Of a DNA stretch of 58,763 nt, positions 17,039 to 24,772 are shown piece after piece (the stretch's first letter is position 1; every line of letters begins with the position of its first letter). Made by a program: the position numbers and the translations under genes. This stretch comes from Bacteroidaceae bacterium (GTDB lineage Bacteria; Bacteroidota; Bacteroidia; Bacteroidales; Bacteroidaceae). The DNA is taken from positions 1 to 58,763 of the forward strand of contig JAILBW010000134.1 of the NCBI GenBank assembly GCA_024680695.1, given 5' to 3'. Below the pieces are notes generated by a model. It saw only the letters and a program-made list of their open reading frames with translations, had not been told where the DNA came from and did not search any database.

Positions 17039-20000
17039 TCATTGCCTTTCAGGAAGGTTGAAGCCTGACACATGGAGCACCGGGCGGGTGCCTCGTGTGT
17101 CGGCTTCATTCCATTGGATATCCACTGGCTGCGACTCGCCCGGCATCAGGTGGAAGTAGTTCTCGCTGTAGATGACGGGCAGAATCTGCTCGCCGTCCTC
17201 GCCCTTGAGGCTGAGGCGTAGCATGATGGCAGGCACCTTGCCCGTGTTCGTAAGCAGATACTTGCCCTCACCCTCCATCTGGCGGACGCTCACTTGGGCT
17301 TCGGGTACTTTCCAGAGGTCTTCCTGTGACGGCTCGCTGCTCAGCACGTAAGTGTTTTTCGTGCCCACGGGCTGCGGATTCTCCTCGTCGGTGGAAAGCG
17401 AGAGCGTGAGGAAGTATGTGCCCTTGTGTCCGGCTGGCGCGCCCACCCAGAAGCAGTCGATGGTCGTGTCGGTGAGTGACTCGACGCGTGCCGTGCGCTG
17501 CCAGAGTGGATTGCCCTGCAGGTCGTGGATAGTGGCTGTGACAACAGCCTCGCATGTGGGCCGCGACAGATTCACCACCTGCACCATACCCGTCAGCGCA
17601 TTGTACTGGGCATGCAGCGGCTCGCAGGCTTTCTTCACCCCGAAGTAGGCCGCGGTAGGAGCCAGATAATAGTCGTAGGTCTGCCATACGGTGGAGGGCC
17701 AGCAGGGGTGGCTCATCCAGATGAGCAGTCCCTGTCGCTCGGTGTTCGAGGCTTCGTACATTGCCCGATAGCCGTCGTAGTTCTGCCACTGTGCCAGTGC
17801 GGTGTAGGCGGAGAGGCTGTCCATCCCCTGCGGCACACGCAGCGGCCCGAAGCGTTCCTTGATGATGTGGTTGAAGGATGCTCCGCCCTGGGCGCCCTGC
17901 TGTGTGAAATCGTGCTGTCCCCAGGCATCGCCCTGCGGCCAGAGGTGTTCGGGCGAGAGCATGCGGCGCATGCTGGGCGCGTCGGGAATGTTGGGCATGC
18001 CGCGTTCGGTGTGCAGTTTGCCGGTCTGCCGCTCGAAGTATTCCTTCACGGGTCGCGCCTGATAAGGCCCGTGGCCGCTGACACCGTCGTCGGCTGAACT
18101 GGGGATGTAGAGGGAGCCGGGCATCAGTTGCTCGGTCATCTGGTCGAGTGCGGCGTTCAGCGTGGCAGGGGGGTAGCCTTCGTTGCGCCCGCAGAAGAGG
18201 GCGAGGCTGGGATGCTGGCGGATGCGGCGCACGAAGTCTGTGGCGTTCTGCATGAACATCCGTTCGTCGTCGGGGTTGGGCCCGTCGACGGGATTGGCGA
18301 GCCAGAAGTCTTGCCACACCATCACGCCGTGGCGGTCACAAGCCTCGTAGAATTCCTCGTCGCCGGTCTGTCCCACCCAGTTTCGAATCATGTTGCAGTT
18401 CATCTGGCTGTGGTAGCGGACGGCTGCGTCGTATTCGCGTCCGCGGTAGTTCAGGTGACTCTCGGAGAATCCCCAGTTGCCGCCCAACGGGATGAAGCGC
18501 TTGGAGTTGATGTAGAGTTGCAACTGCTGCATCTCGCTCTTGTAGGTCACTTCGCGAATGCCGGTAAGGTAGGTCAGTTGTGCCTTTTCGTTGTGCGTCG
18601 TGTTGGTAGGCGTAAAGGTGTAGCCTGCCTGATACATGGTCGGGGTGCCGTATCCTGTGGGCCACCACAGGTCCATCTCCTGAGCGCGCAGTTGCGAATA
18701 CTGGCGTGGGCTGAAGGTGACTTCCGTTTCCTTTTCGGGCTCGAGGAGTACGGTCTTCTCGAAACGGATGTCGCCGATGTAGCCTTCGAGCAGGCCGGCG
18801 ACACTCTCGCGGGTGTGGTTCTTCAGGAAAACGTGGGGGGTCATGGTGGCAAGTCCCTCCTTCAGCGTCGTGGCTACGTAGGGGTCGGAAAGCGTGACGG
18901 CCTCGGCGGCGGTGAGATAGACATCGTTCCAGATGCCGATGTCGCGTCCGGGCGTGGTCGTTATCCAGTCCCAGCCGATGGTGGCATGGAATGTGGGATT
19001 GTCGGCACCGAGTACGCCGCCGTTGAACGAGGTGTTCAGGGCGGTCTTGGTCTTTCGCGAACCGGGATGGGCGTTGGAGTGGATGAACACCTCCAGCGTG
19101 TTTTCCTCCTTCAGCCAGTCGGAGATGTCAAACTCTCTGCGCAGGAAAGCGCCGTCGATGCGCCCCAGCCGCTCGCCGTTGAGTCGCACTTCGGCTTTCC
19201 AGTTGATGCCGTCGAAGTGGAGCAGAACGCGTTTGCCTTTCATCTGCGGCGGCAGGGAGAAGGTGCGGCGATAAAGGAAGTTGCGATTGAAGAATGATTC
19301 GGAAATCATCGACAGTTGGTCGTCGAAGTTCGGGTCGGGCAGTGCGCCGGCGTTGTGGTAAGAGGAGAGTATGGTGGCGGGTACGGTGGCTACGATTTCG
19401 GGCCCACAGGGTGCATTGTCAGGCCCGTCGACAGGGCATAGCGTCCACGGTCCGCCATCGAGCATGAAGCGCCCGGCATCGGTCCATCCGACAGGGGGAT
19501 GTGGCACGGGACGGAGCCTGCCGTGGCCCTCGACCTCCATCTCGGCGATGGCGGCAGGCCCATCGGTGGAGATGCGCACATAGCGTGCCGAGCAATTGGC
19601 GTGCAAGACTGGTGTGTGGCTGGCGCCTCGGGTGCAGGACATCTCGCCGATGGTCTTCCAGCTCTGTGCGTCCTGAGAGATGTCGATGGTGCAGTGCCCT
19701 GAGGGTGAAATCGGGTAGAGTTTCACAGCGGTGACTTCGGTTGTGTGCCCAAGGTCCACGTAGGCCCATTCGGGGCCGTCGGTGAGCCAAACGCTGTGGA
19801 AGTGTGCTGCGGGCAGGATGTCGTGCACGGGCTTTCCCTGTTTGCGGAAGGTGACTTCGCGCACCGACCAGTACAGTGCATTCTTCATGGAGAGAGTAAA
19901 CTCCACCTTGCCGATGGGCTTGCCTCCCTGGATGGTGAACGTCTCCTTCAGTGCGCGCGCGGGCTTGCCTTCGCCCTCGATCTGCTTGTTGGGGTCGCTG

Positions 20001-20539
20001 CTCACCTTGTGGCGATAGGGGGTGCCGGGCAAGCTGTCGCCCTTCAGTATCGTCGAATGGGCTCGTCCCTGGGAGGTCGTCTCGCACTTCATCGAGAAAC
20101 CTTTCGAGGGGCGCAGGTCGTCGTAGGCCACATAGCCCTCCACTACCACCTCGTCGGCATCGACCGCCATGCCGGTCCATTCGTAGGACAGCGTGGCTTC
20201 GCTGCCCTCCACAACGATACTCGACCACTCGCTCTCGTTGATTGTCTTTTCACGATCGGCAGTGGGGAGTGGTTTCCCGTTCTTGCGCACCACCAGATAG
20301 GCGGGGGTGGACGTCGAGCGCTCTCCGTCGGTGAGTAACTGTGCCGTCAAGTTCTTGTCGTGCGACGCAGATTGGTACACTGCCCGGTGGAGTGCGAGGT
20401 TCTGCGGCGACATGTCGGTCTCGAATGTCGGACCGAAGTATTCGGCGGGATTGCCCGGGTAGATGCCGATGCCGCGTGAGAACTGTCCGTGTATGGGTAG
20501 TATTGCCGTAAAAGCGACGATCAGGAGAATTCCTCGCAT
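17039..20539 (-). CDS. Large GH2 family glycoside hydrolase with F5/8C-like N-terminal domain
   Basis: A secreted 1166-residue GH2 enzyme, last gene of the minus-strand operon. The ATG at 20539 starts the signal peptide (MRGILLIVAFTAILPIHGQ); a longer frame from 20575 adds twelve residues before it. A discoidin-like (F5/8 type C) region comes first (NLALHRAVYQSAS...LLTDGER), then the sugar-binding domain (FLYRRTFSLPPQMKG), Ig-like domain, TIM barrel (FIPLGGNWGFSES) and C-terminal beta domains. The likely acid/base is Glu787 (CGRNEGYPP) and the nucleophile Glu845 (HTERGMPNIP). The WQDFW and CGRNE motifs are closer to beta-mannosidase and exo-beta-glucosaminidase branches than to LacZ. It starts 63 bases after the HmuY-like gene. 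Why a glycosidase ends a haem operon is unclear; it may trim glycans from host glycoproteins. Confidence 0.86.
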   Translation of the reverse strand: MRGILLIVAFTAILPIHGQFSRGIGIYPGNPAEYFGPTFETDMSPQNLALHRAVYQSASHDKNLTAQLLTDGERSTSTPAYLVVRKNGKPLPTADREKTINESEWSSIVVEGSEATLSYEWTGMAVDADEVVVEGYVAYDDLRPSKGFSMKCETTSQGRAHSTILKGDSLPGTPYRHKVSSDPNKQIEGEGKPARALKETFTIQGGKPIGKVEFTLSMKNALYWSVREVTFRKQGKPVHDILPAAHFHSVWLTDGPEWAYVDLGHTTEVTAVKLYPISPSGHCTIDISQDAQSWKTIGEMSCTRGASHTPVLHANCSARYVRISTDGPAAIAEMEVEGHGRLRPVPHPPVGWTDAGRFMLDGGPWTLCPVDGPDNAPCGPEIVATVPATILSSYHNAGALPDPNFDDQLSMISESFFNRNFLYRRTFSLPPQMKGKRVLLHFDGINWKAEVRLNGERLGRIDGAFLRREFDISDWLKEENTLEVFIHSNAHPGSRKTKTALNTSFNGGVLGADNPTFHATIGWDWITTTPGRDIGIWNDVYLTAAEAVTLSDPYVATTLKEGLATMTPHVFLKNHTRESVAGLLEGYIGDIRFEKTVLLEPEKETEVTFSPRQYSQLRAQEMDLWWPTGYGTPTMYQAGYTFTPTNTTHNEKAQLTYLTGIREVTYKSEMQQLQLYINSKRFIPLGGNWGFSESHLNYRGREYDAAVRYHSQMNCNMIRNWVGQTGDEEFYEACDRHGVMVWQDFWLANPVDGPNPDDERMFMQNATDFVRRIRQHPSLALFCGRNEGYPPATLNAALDQMTEQLMPGSLYIPSSADDGVSGHGPYQARPVKEYFERQTGKLHTERGMPNIPDAPSMRRMLSPEHLWPQGDAWGQHDFTQQGAQGGASFNHIIKERFGPLRVPQGMDSLSAYTALAQWQNYDGYRAMYEASNTERQGLLIWMSHPCWPSTVWQTYDYYLAPTAAYFGVKKACEPLHAQYNALTGMVQVVNLSRPTCEAVVTATIHDLQGNPLWQRTARVESLTDTTIDCFWVGAPAGHKGTYFLTLSLSTDEENPQPVGTKNTYVLSSEPSQEDLWKVPEAQVSVRQMEGEGKYLLTNTGKVPAIMLRLSLKGEDGEQILPVIYSENYFHLMPGESQPVDIQWNEADTRGTRPVLHVSGFNLPERQ

Positions 20540-20602
20540 CGTTGTGTGGAGCGGGCAGAGGGGGTGATGAACCATTGTGTAGAAGTTTTTCTGTGGAGTT
20601 TG

Positions 20603-20998
20603 TTACCAGAGATAGTGGTGGGTGGTGTCGGGAAGATAGCTGTCTTCGGGCATTTTGTCGGCTGCGCCGAATGGCACCGATGACTCGTTGATTCCTCCTT
20701 GTCCGGCGCCCGACAGTCCGCTGTTCGTGCGAATGTGTCCGGAGGAGGAAAGGGCGACGTCCCAGTCTGTGCGGCTGGCGTAGGCGTTGAGCGTCAGCGT
20801 GTCGTCGAGGGCACAGGTGCCGATGACGCGGCCTGTCTCTATCGAGACGAAGGTCCATCCCTCGCCTTGGAGGTCGATGTGGAGGTCTCCCTCGATGTGC
20901 TTGGGAGATGCGTCGTCGTGGCAGGCGGCAGCCAGCAGGGCCAGCAGTAGTATGGCTGCCCACTGAGACAGGCTCATTGCAAACGGAAATCGTTTCAT
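20603..20998 (-). CDS. HmuY-like haemophore lipoprotein, half length
   Basis: A 131-residue lipoprotein with the lipidated Cys at 26 (LAAAC). The mature part aligns with the N-terminal half of the HmuY domain: GWTFVSIETGRVIGT, TDWDVAL, IRTNSGLSGAGQGG and a closing P-D-Y-x-x-D pattern (MPEDSYLPDT), which correspond to similar segments of Porphyromonas gingivalis HmuY. HmuY binds haem between two His residues in the second half of that domain. Here the protein stops before that half and only 63 bases separate it from the next gene, so it is short rather than frameshifted. The start overlaps the C1 protease stop (ATGA). It may capture haem differently, perhaps through His in SSSGHIR or the terminal THH, or it may have lost binding. 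Confidence 0.78.
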   Translation of the reverse strand: MKRFPFAMSLSQWAAILLLALLAAACHDDASPKHIEGDLHIDLQGEGWTFVSIETGRVIGTCALDDTLTLNAYASRTDWDVALSSSGHIRTNSGLSGAGQGGINESSVPFGAADKMPEDSYLPDTTHHYLW

Positions 20999-22524
20999 CG
21001 GTCGGTGGTTATGGAATAGTGTATGGTGGTTTGGCCTGAGCCAGTCGATGGGGTCTGCCCTGAGTCTGAAGAGGGAGAGATGACGAACTTGGCATAACGG
21101 CCTGAGGCTGTGCGCAGGAAGAAGGTCGAAGTAGAGAGGTTGCCGTCGGCGTCTTTCCAGCGGAAGTCTGATGCGGAGAAGGTAGCTTTGGGGCGGAGTG
21201 GGATGGAGAGCACATTGGTGCCGCGCCCGATCTCGACGGGCAGACTGCCGCGATAGGGGTATTGCTTGGGCTGGTTGCTGCGCAGGTCGATTACCGAGAG
21301 CGAGGTGAGCCTGCCTGTACCCATCTTTTTGCCGCGGGCCTGGGTGATAATGTTCAGGAAGTATTGTTCGGGGACGTTGTTCTCCTCGACATAGTCGCTG
21401 TAGTCGAGTGCTATTTCGATATCCTCGGGTCGCCACTGCCCTTGCATGTTATAGTCGCCGCCCTGATGGTAGAAAATGGGATTGTAGTAGTAGGCTGTCG
21501 ATGGGGCGGTGGCGTTGCGTCGGCCGGAGGTGGCCATACCGAATCGCAAGTCGTCGCGCGAAGAGTACTCCAATCCGACACGGAACACCAGTTTCGGCTC
21601 GAAGGTGGTGGGCCGCACTCCGTTCATGCTGTTGCTCAGTTCGTAGTCTTTCACGGCGGGGTCGCGGAAGAAGTCGTATGGCAGATAGAATCGTCCTTCG
21701 TCGTGGCTGAATGTACCCCAGGAGTTGGCTACGATGAAGGCACCAGTGTGGGGGATGCCTTTCTTGTCGGTATAAGTCACCAGATCGTCGTAGCCGACGA
21801 TGGTCAGTGCGTGCGCTCCGTCGGTGCCAAGTCCTGTCTGCAACGAGTGATAGCCCGTCTCGCTGGGTCCGTCGTAGTGGTCGTCGAATGTCCATCCCGT
21901 AGCCTGAGTGGAGTAGGTGAGTATGCCTCCAGGATGCTCACCTCTGCCTGCGTCGTAGAGGTAGCGCTTGATAAGAGGAATGCTGTCCTTGAAGGATAGG
22001 ATTTCAGCGGCGCGGTTGTGCATTGCGCGTAGGTATTTGTCGAAGCCCGAGGCCCAGATGTAGTTATAGACAAATGGGGTGCCATAGTCGGCCTCGCTCA
22101 TCACTCCGTATCGCTTGGCCAGCATCAGCCCGTTCTCGACAAATCCGCCCTGATCCTCGCCGTCGTTCAACATGTTCCAGATGAAGAGGTAGCTCATGCG
22201 GTTCTCGGGCCGTGAGGCATCGCGCCCCAGCAGACGGTTGAGTTCGTAGGTGAACATGTAGCCGATGCCGGAGGCCTGTGCGCAGGAACCGCCCGACTGG
22301 TTGAGGATGGGCGGGAAGTAGATGGTCTTGGAATTATCGACCGACGTAGGCAACATAACGTCCTCAGAAGCCTCGACCCGGAATGGGGTGCGCGACTGGC
22401 GAATTTGCTGTACCTCGGGCGTGAGTCGGGGTGCGGGATAGATACGATGAACCTGCTGTGCCGCACCGCGAAGAGGCAGCAGGCACAGCAGGCAGAACAG
22501 AATGACGGATGTCCTATCTGTCAT
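20995..22524 (-). CDS. Papain-like (C1 family) cysteine protease
   Basis: Exported cysteine protease of the papain type, 509 residues with a signal peptide (MTDRTSVILFCLLCLLPLRGAAQ). The triad is visible and in papain order: Cys81 (GGSCAQASG), His238 (GAHALTIVGYDD) and Asn267 (IVANSWGT). About 200 residues of beta-rich sequence follow the protease domain (VFRVGLEYSSRDD, PVEIGRGTNVLSIPLRPKA). They may form a carbohydrate or surface-binding module. There is no lipobox, so it is secreted or periplasmic, unlike the two C25 proteins. Its start lies inside the end of the upstream C25 gene and its stop overlaps the HmuY-like start, so translation of the three is probably coupled. Proteolysis of host haemoproteins is the inferred role. 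Confidence 0.88.
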   Translation of the reverse strand: MTDRTSVILFCLLCLLPLRGAAQQVHRIYPAPRLTPEVQQIRQSRTPFRVEASEDVMLPTSVDNSKTIYFPPILNQSGGSCAQASGIGYMFTYELNRLLGRDASRPENRMSYLFIWNMLNDGEDQGGFVENGLMLAKRYGVMSEADYGTPFVYNYIWASGFDKYLRAMHNRAAEILSFKDSIPLIKRYLYDAGRGEHPGGILTYSTQATGWTFDDHYDGPSETGYHSLQTGLGTDGAHALTIVGYDDLVTYTDKKGIPHTGAFIVANSWGTFSHDEGRFYLPYDFFRDPAVKDYELSNSMNGVRPTTFEPKLVFRVGLEYSSRDDLRFGMATSGRRNATAPSTAYYYNPIFYHQGGDYNMQGQWRPEDIEIALDYSDYVEENNVPEQYFLNIITQARGKKMGTGRLTSLSVIDLRSNQPKQYPYRGSLPVEIGRGTNVLSIPLRPKATFSASDFRWKDADGNLSTSTFFLRTASGRYAKFVISPSSDSGQTPSTGSGQTTIHYSITTDR

Positions 22525-24706
22525 GTATGCGGTTGAATGTCTTCAGTGCTTCGTCGCGCACCTGCTGTGGATACTTCTCGTCCTGACTGATGGCTAGCGT
22601 GCGCTCGGCAATCACTGGTGCCATATAGGAGCGTGGATGCCAGCCAAGAGCCTCGAGTATCATGGTCTGCAGTTCGGGGTCGTTGGTCTTCTTCTCCACA
22701 TAGTCGAGGAAGAAGGGGACATAGGCGTGGACGAGGTCGTTGCGCTGCGAGCGGATGGTGAACTTGATGGTCTTCACGTTCGTTGCCGTATCAAGTTCCT
22801 CGATTTCCTTTGCCTTGCTGTCGGAATAGCGCTCGATGGTGCGGGCGATGAGGCTACGGATGGTGTCCTTGCGGATGGTCTGCACCTTGGGACTGTCGAA
22901 CTGTCGGGCAAACTCGTCCATTAGGCTATCCTTTGGGAATACGCCGAGCGCCATGCGTCCATCGAAGTTCACTCGGTCCGAGGTGTTATTCTCGATGCAG
23001 ATGGCAATGAGGCTGGGAATGAGCCGTGCGTCGCCGCTGTCGTGAATGAGGCGTATTGCGGTGCGCTGCACCATCTCGTAGGCATCCTGCGAAGCCTGTT
23101 GTATGACGGCGATGGCGTTGTCGTCGCCGTAGTCGGCAATCTTGGTGAGTGCCATTAAGCGCACCAGTCCTTGATTGGAGGTCTCATAGATTTGGCGTAG
23201 TTCGGCCGAGGACATTTTCCCAAGACTGCACAGTTGTTCGATGGCCAGTGCACGGAGATCGACATCCTGACTTTTGAGCAGTTTCTTCCAGGCGGAGGGC
23301 TTGTTCTCGAGGATGAGGTGGTCCACATCGGCTGACTCGCCCTGCGGAGTGAAGCGGAAGGTGGGGTCGCCGATAACGTGGCTCTCGAGATAGGTGGAAT
23401 AGCGTGCAATGTCGCCTACGCAGCCGCCCTTGGCGATAAGGCCGAGGAGACGGTCGCTCCACTTATCCTGCAACACATTCACGGTGTTGGCCACTACGGC
23501 CACAGTACCTCCAGGCTGGAAGATGTATTCGTTGGCAATGCAGTCCTCGCGATGGAAGGAACCGCAGAAGCAGGCATCGATAATCACCACTGGCGCGTTG
23601 GGCTGGTAGCCGTAGATGGCAAAGTCCTCGAGGTGGAGGTCTTCGCCGGCATCCTCGATGGAGTCTTTCTCGTTCACCTGCTCGTCAAAGGTGTCGGTGA
23701 GCCATGAAGAGGGTACGTCGAATCGTGCCTGATACTCTTTCTGTGCTTTCTGCCAGTCGCGTCCGCGCTCCTTGGCCGAAACGATGTGCTGGCGCAGAGC
23801 TTTGCGGATAAAGTCCTTGGCCTGCTGTACGGTGAGGATGGACTTGGAACCATTGAAGTATTCTGTGTCCCAGTTGCCATGATGGTGAAGCACTGCGAGG
23901 TCGAGGTCGGTGCGCATTACCTCGCCCATGAGTTGCTCCTTGATGGGGTTATGGTCCGAATGGTCCATGTAGCTAATGCGATTGCGGTTGCCGTCGCGCA
24001 GCTGGGGGAAATGCTCGAACCATGCGGTTTTCTCGTCCATGCGGGCCACCTTCGATTCGGAGATATATCCGTGGCCGCTGAAGAAGAACATCTTTTCGAG
24101 CTTCCGCTGTTGCTGCTTCTCGGCTACGAGTTTCTTCAGATAGGCGCGCAGTTTGTCGTAGCGGCTGATGCCATTGGCATCCGTGGGGTGGATGCGTCCG
24201 CTGTAGATTTCGGGGTGGAGGCGATGATCGCTCTCGGGCGTCACGCTGTAGTAGAAGTAGGCGGCATCACTGTCGCGCTCCAGGTAGCGGAACTTTAGTC
24301 CGAAGTCGTCGTAGAAACGGTCGCTGGGGATGCTGCTCTCCTTGCGAGGCTGTGTCTGGTTCATCTTGAAGGCGGAGGTCATGTGTTGACCGTCGCGAAT
24401 CATGGCCACAGGGATGTCGCCCACGAAGACGGCACCCACAATGGGGTTCTGCTTCTGTTGGTGGAGTCGGATAAGTTCGGCACGAATGCTGTCGGGTACG
24501 CCCCATTGGTCGATGACGGTGAATACCTTCAGACCGTGAATCTGCTCGATGCACTGGGCGTAGGCATCGACTTCGGCCTGTGCTTGGCTGTAACTCTCGG
24601 GGTCGATGACAATGGCAAAGCCGTCCTGGCTGCTTTGTGTGCACGAAGTCTGTGCGAACATCAGGATGGTCAGAAGTGCTGTTAGGATGTGCGATGTACG
24701 TTTCAT
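22514..24706 (-). CDS. C25 (gingipain-type) cysteine peptidase lipoprotein with helical repeat tail, copy A
   Basis: A 730-residue lipoprotein (MKRTSHILTALLTI..., lipobox QTSC). The ATG at 24706 is preferred over one at 24763 because it begins the signal. The N-terminal 420 residues follow the Peptidase_C25 pattern: GAVFVGDIPVAMIR, SDRFYDDFG, then the clan CD catalytic pair His276-Gly277 (LHHHGNWD) and Cys379 (IIDACFCGSF). The region from about 450 on consists of repeated helical pairs (DLRALAIEQLCSLG, VRLMALTKIADYG) like HEAT repeats, not the usual Ig-like and sorting domains of gingipains. It is thus tethered by lipid rather than by type IX attachment. It is paralogous to the gene 66 bases upstream, of exactly equal length, and overlaps the C1 protease start by 11 bases. 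Confidence 0.85.
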   Translation of the reverse strand: MKRTSHILTALLTILMFAQTSCTQSSQDGFAIVIDPESYSQAQAEVDAYAQCIEQIHGLKVFTVIDQWGVPDSIRAELIRLHQQKQNPIVGAVFVGDIPVAMIRDGQHMTSAFKMNQTQPRKESSIPSDRFYDDFGLKFRYLERDSDAAYFYYSVTPESDHRLHPEIYSGRIHPTDANGISRYDKLRAYLKKLVAEKQQQRKLEKMFFFSGHGYISESKVARMDEKTAWFEHFPQLRDGNRNRISYMDHSDHNPIKEQLMGEVMRTDLDLAVLHHHGNWDTEYFNGSKSILTVQQAKDFIRKALRQHIVSAKERGRDWQKAQKEYQARFDVPSSWLTDTFDEQVNEKDSIEDAGEDLHLEDFAIYGYQPNAPVVIIDACFCGSFHREDCIANEYIFQPGGTVAVVANTVNVLQDKWSDRLLGLIAKGGCVGDIARYSTYLESHVIGDPTFRFTPQGESADVDHLILENKPSAWKKLLKSQDVDLRALAIEQLCSLGKMSSAELRQIYETSNQGLVRLMALTKIADYGDDNAIAVIQQASQDAYEMVQRTAIRLIHDSGDARLIPSLIAICIENNTSDRVNFDGRMALGVFPKDSLMDEFARQFDSPKVQTIRKDTIRSLIARTIERYSDSKAKEIEELDTATNVKTIKFTIRSQRNDLVHAYVPFFLDYVEKKTNDPELQTMILEALGWHPRSYMAPVIAERTLAISQDEKYPQQVRDEALKTFNRIHDR

Positions 24707-24772
24707 TTCTATCGTTTTTTTCGTTATGTTTCTTTTCGGAAGAGTATTTCGCCATGCAGTCATGACTGGCAG

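Noticed and set aside
20603..21436. A 277-residue protein reading through the HmuY-like gene
   Set aside because: The first 146 residues overlap the C1 protease in another frame; the lipoprotein signal begins at 20998.
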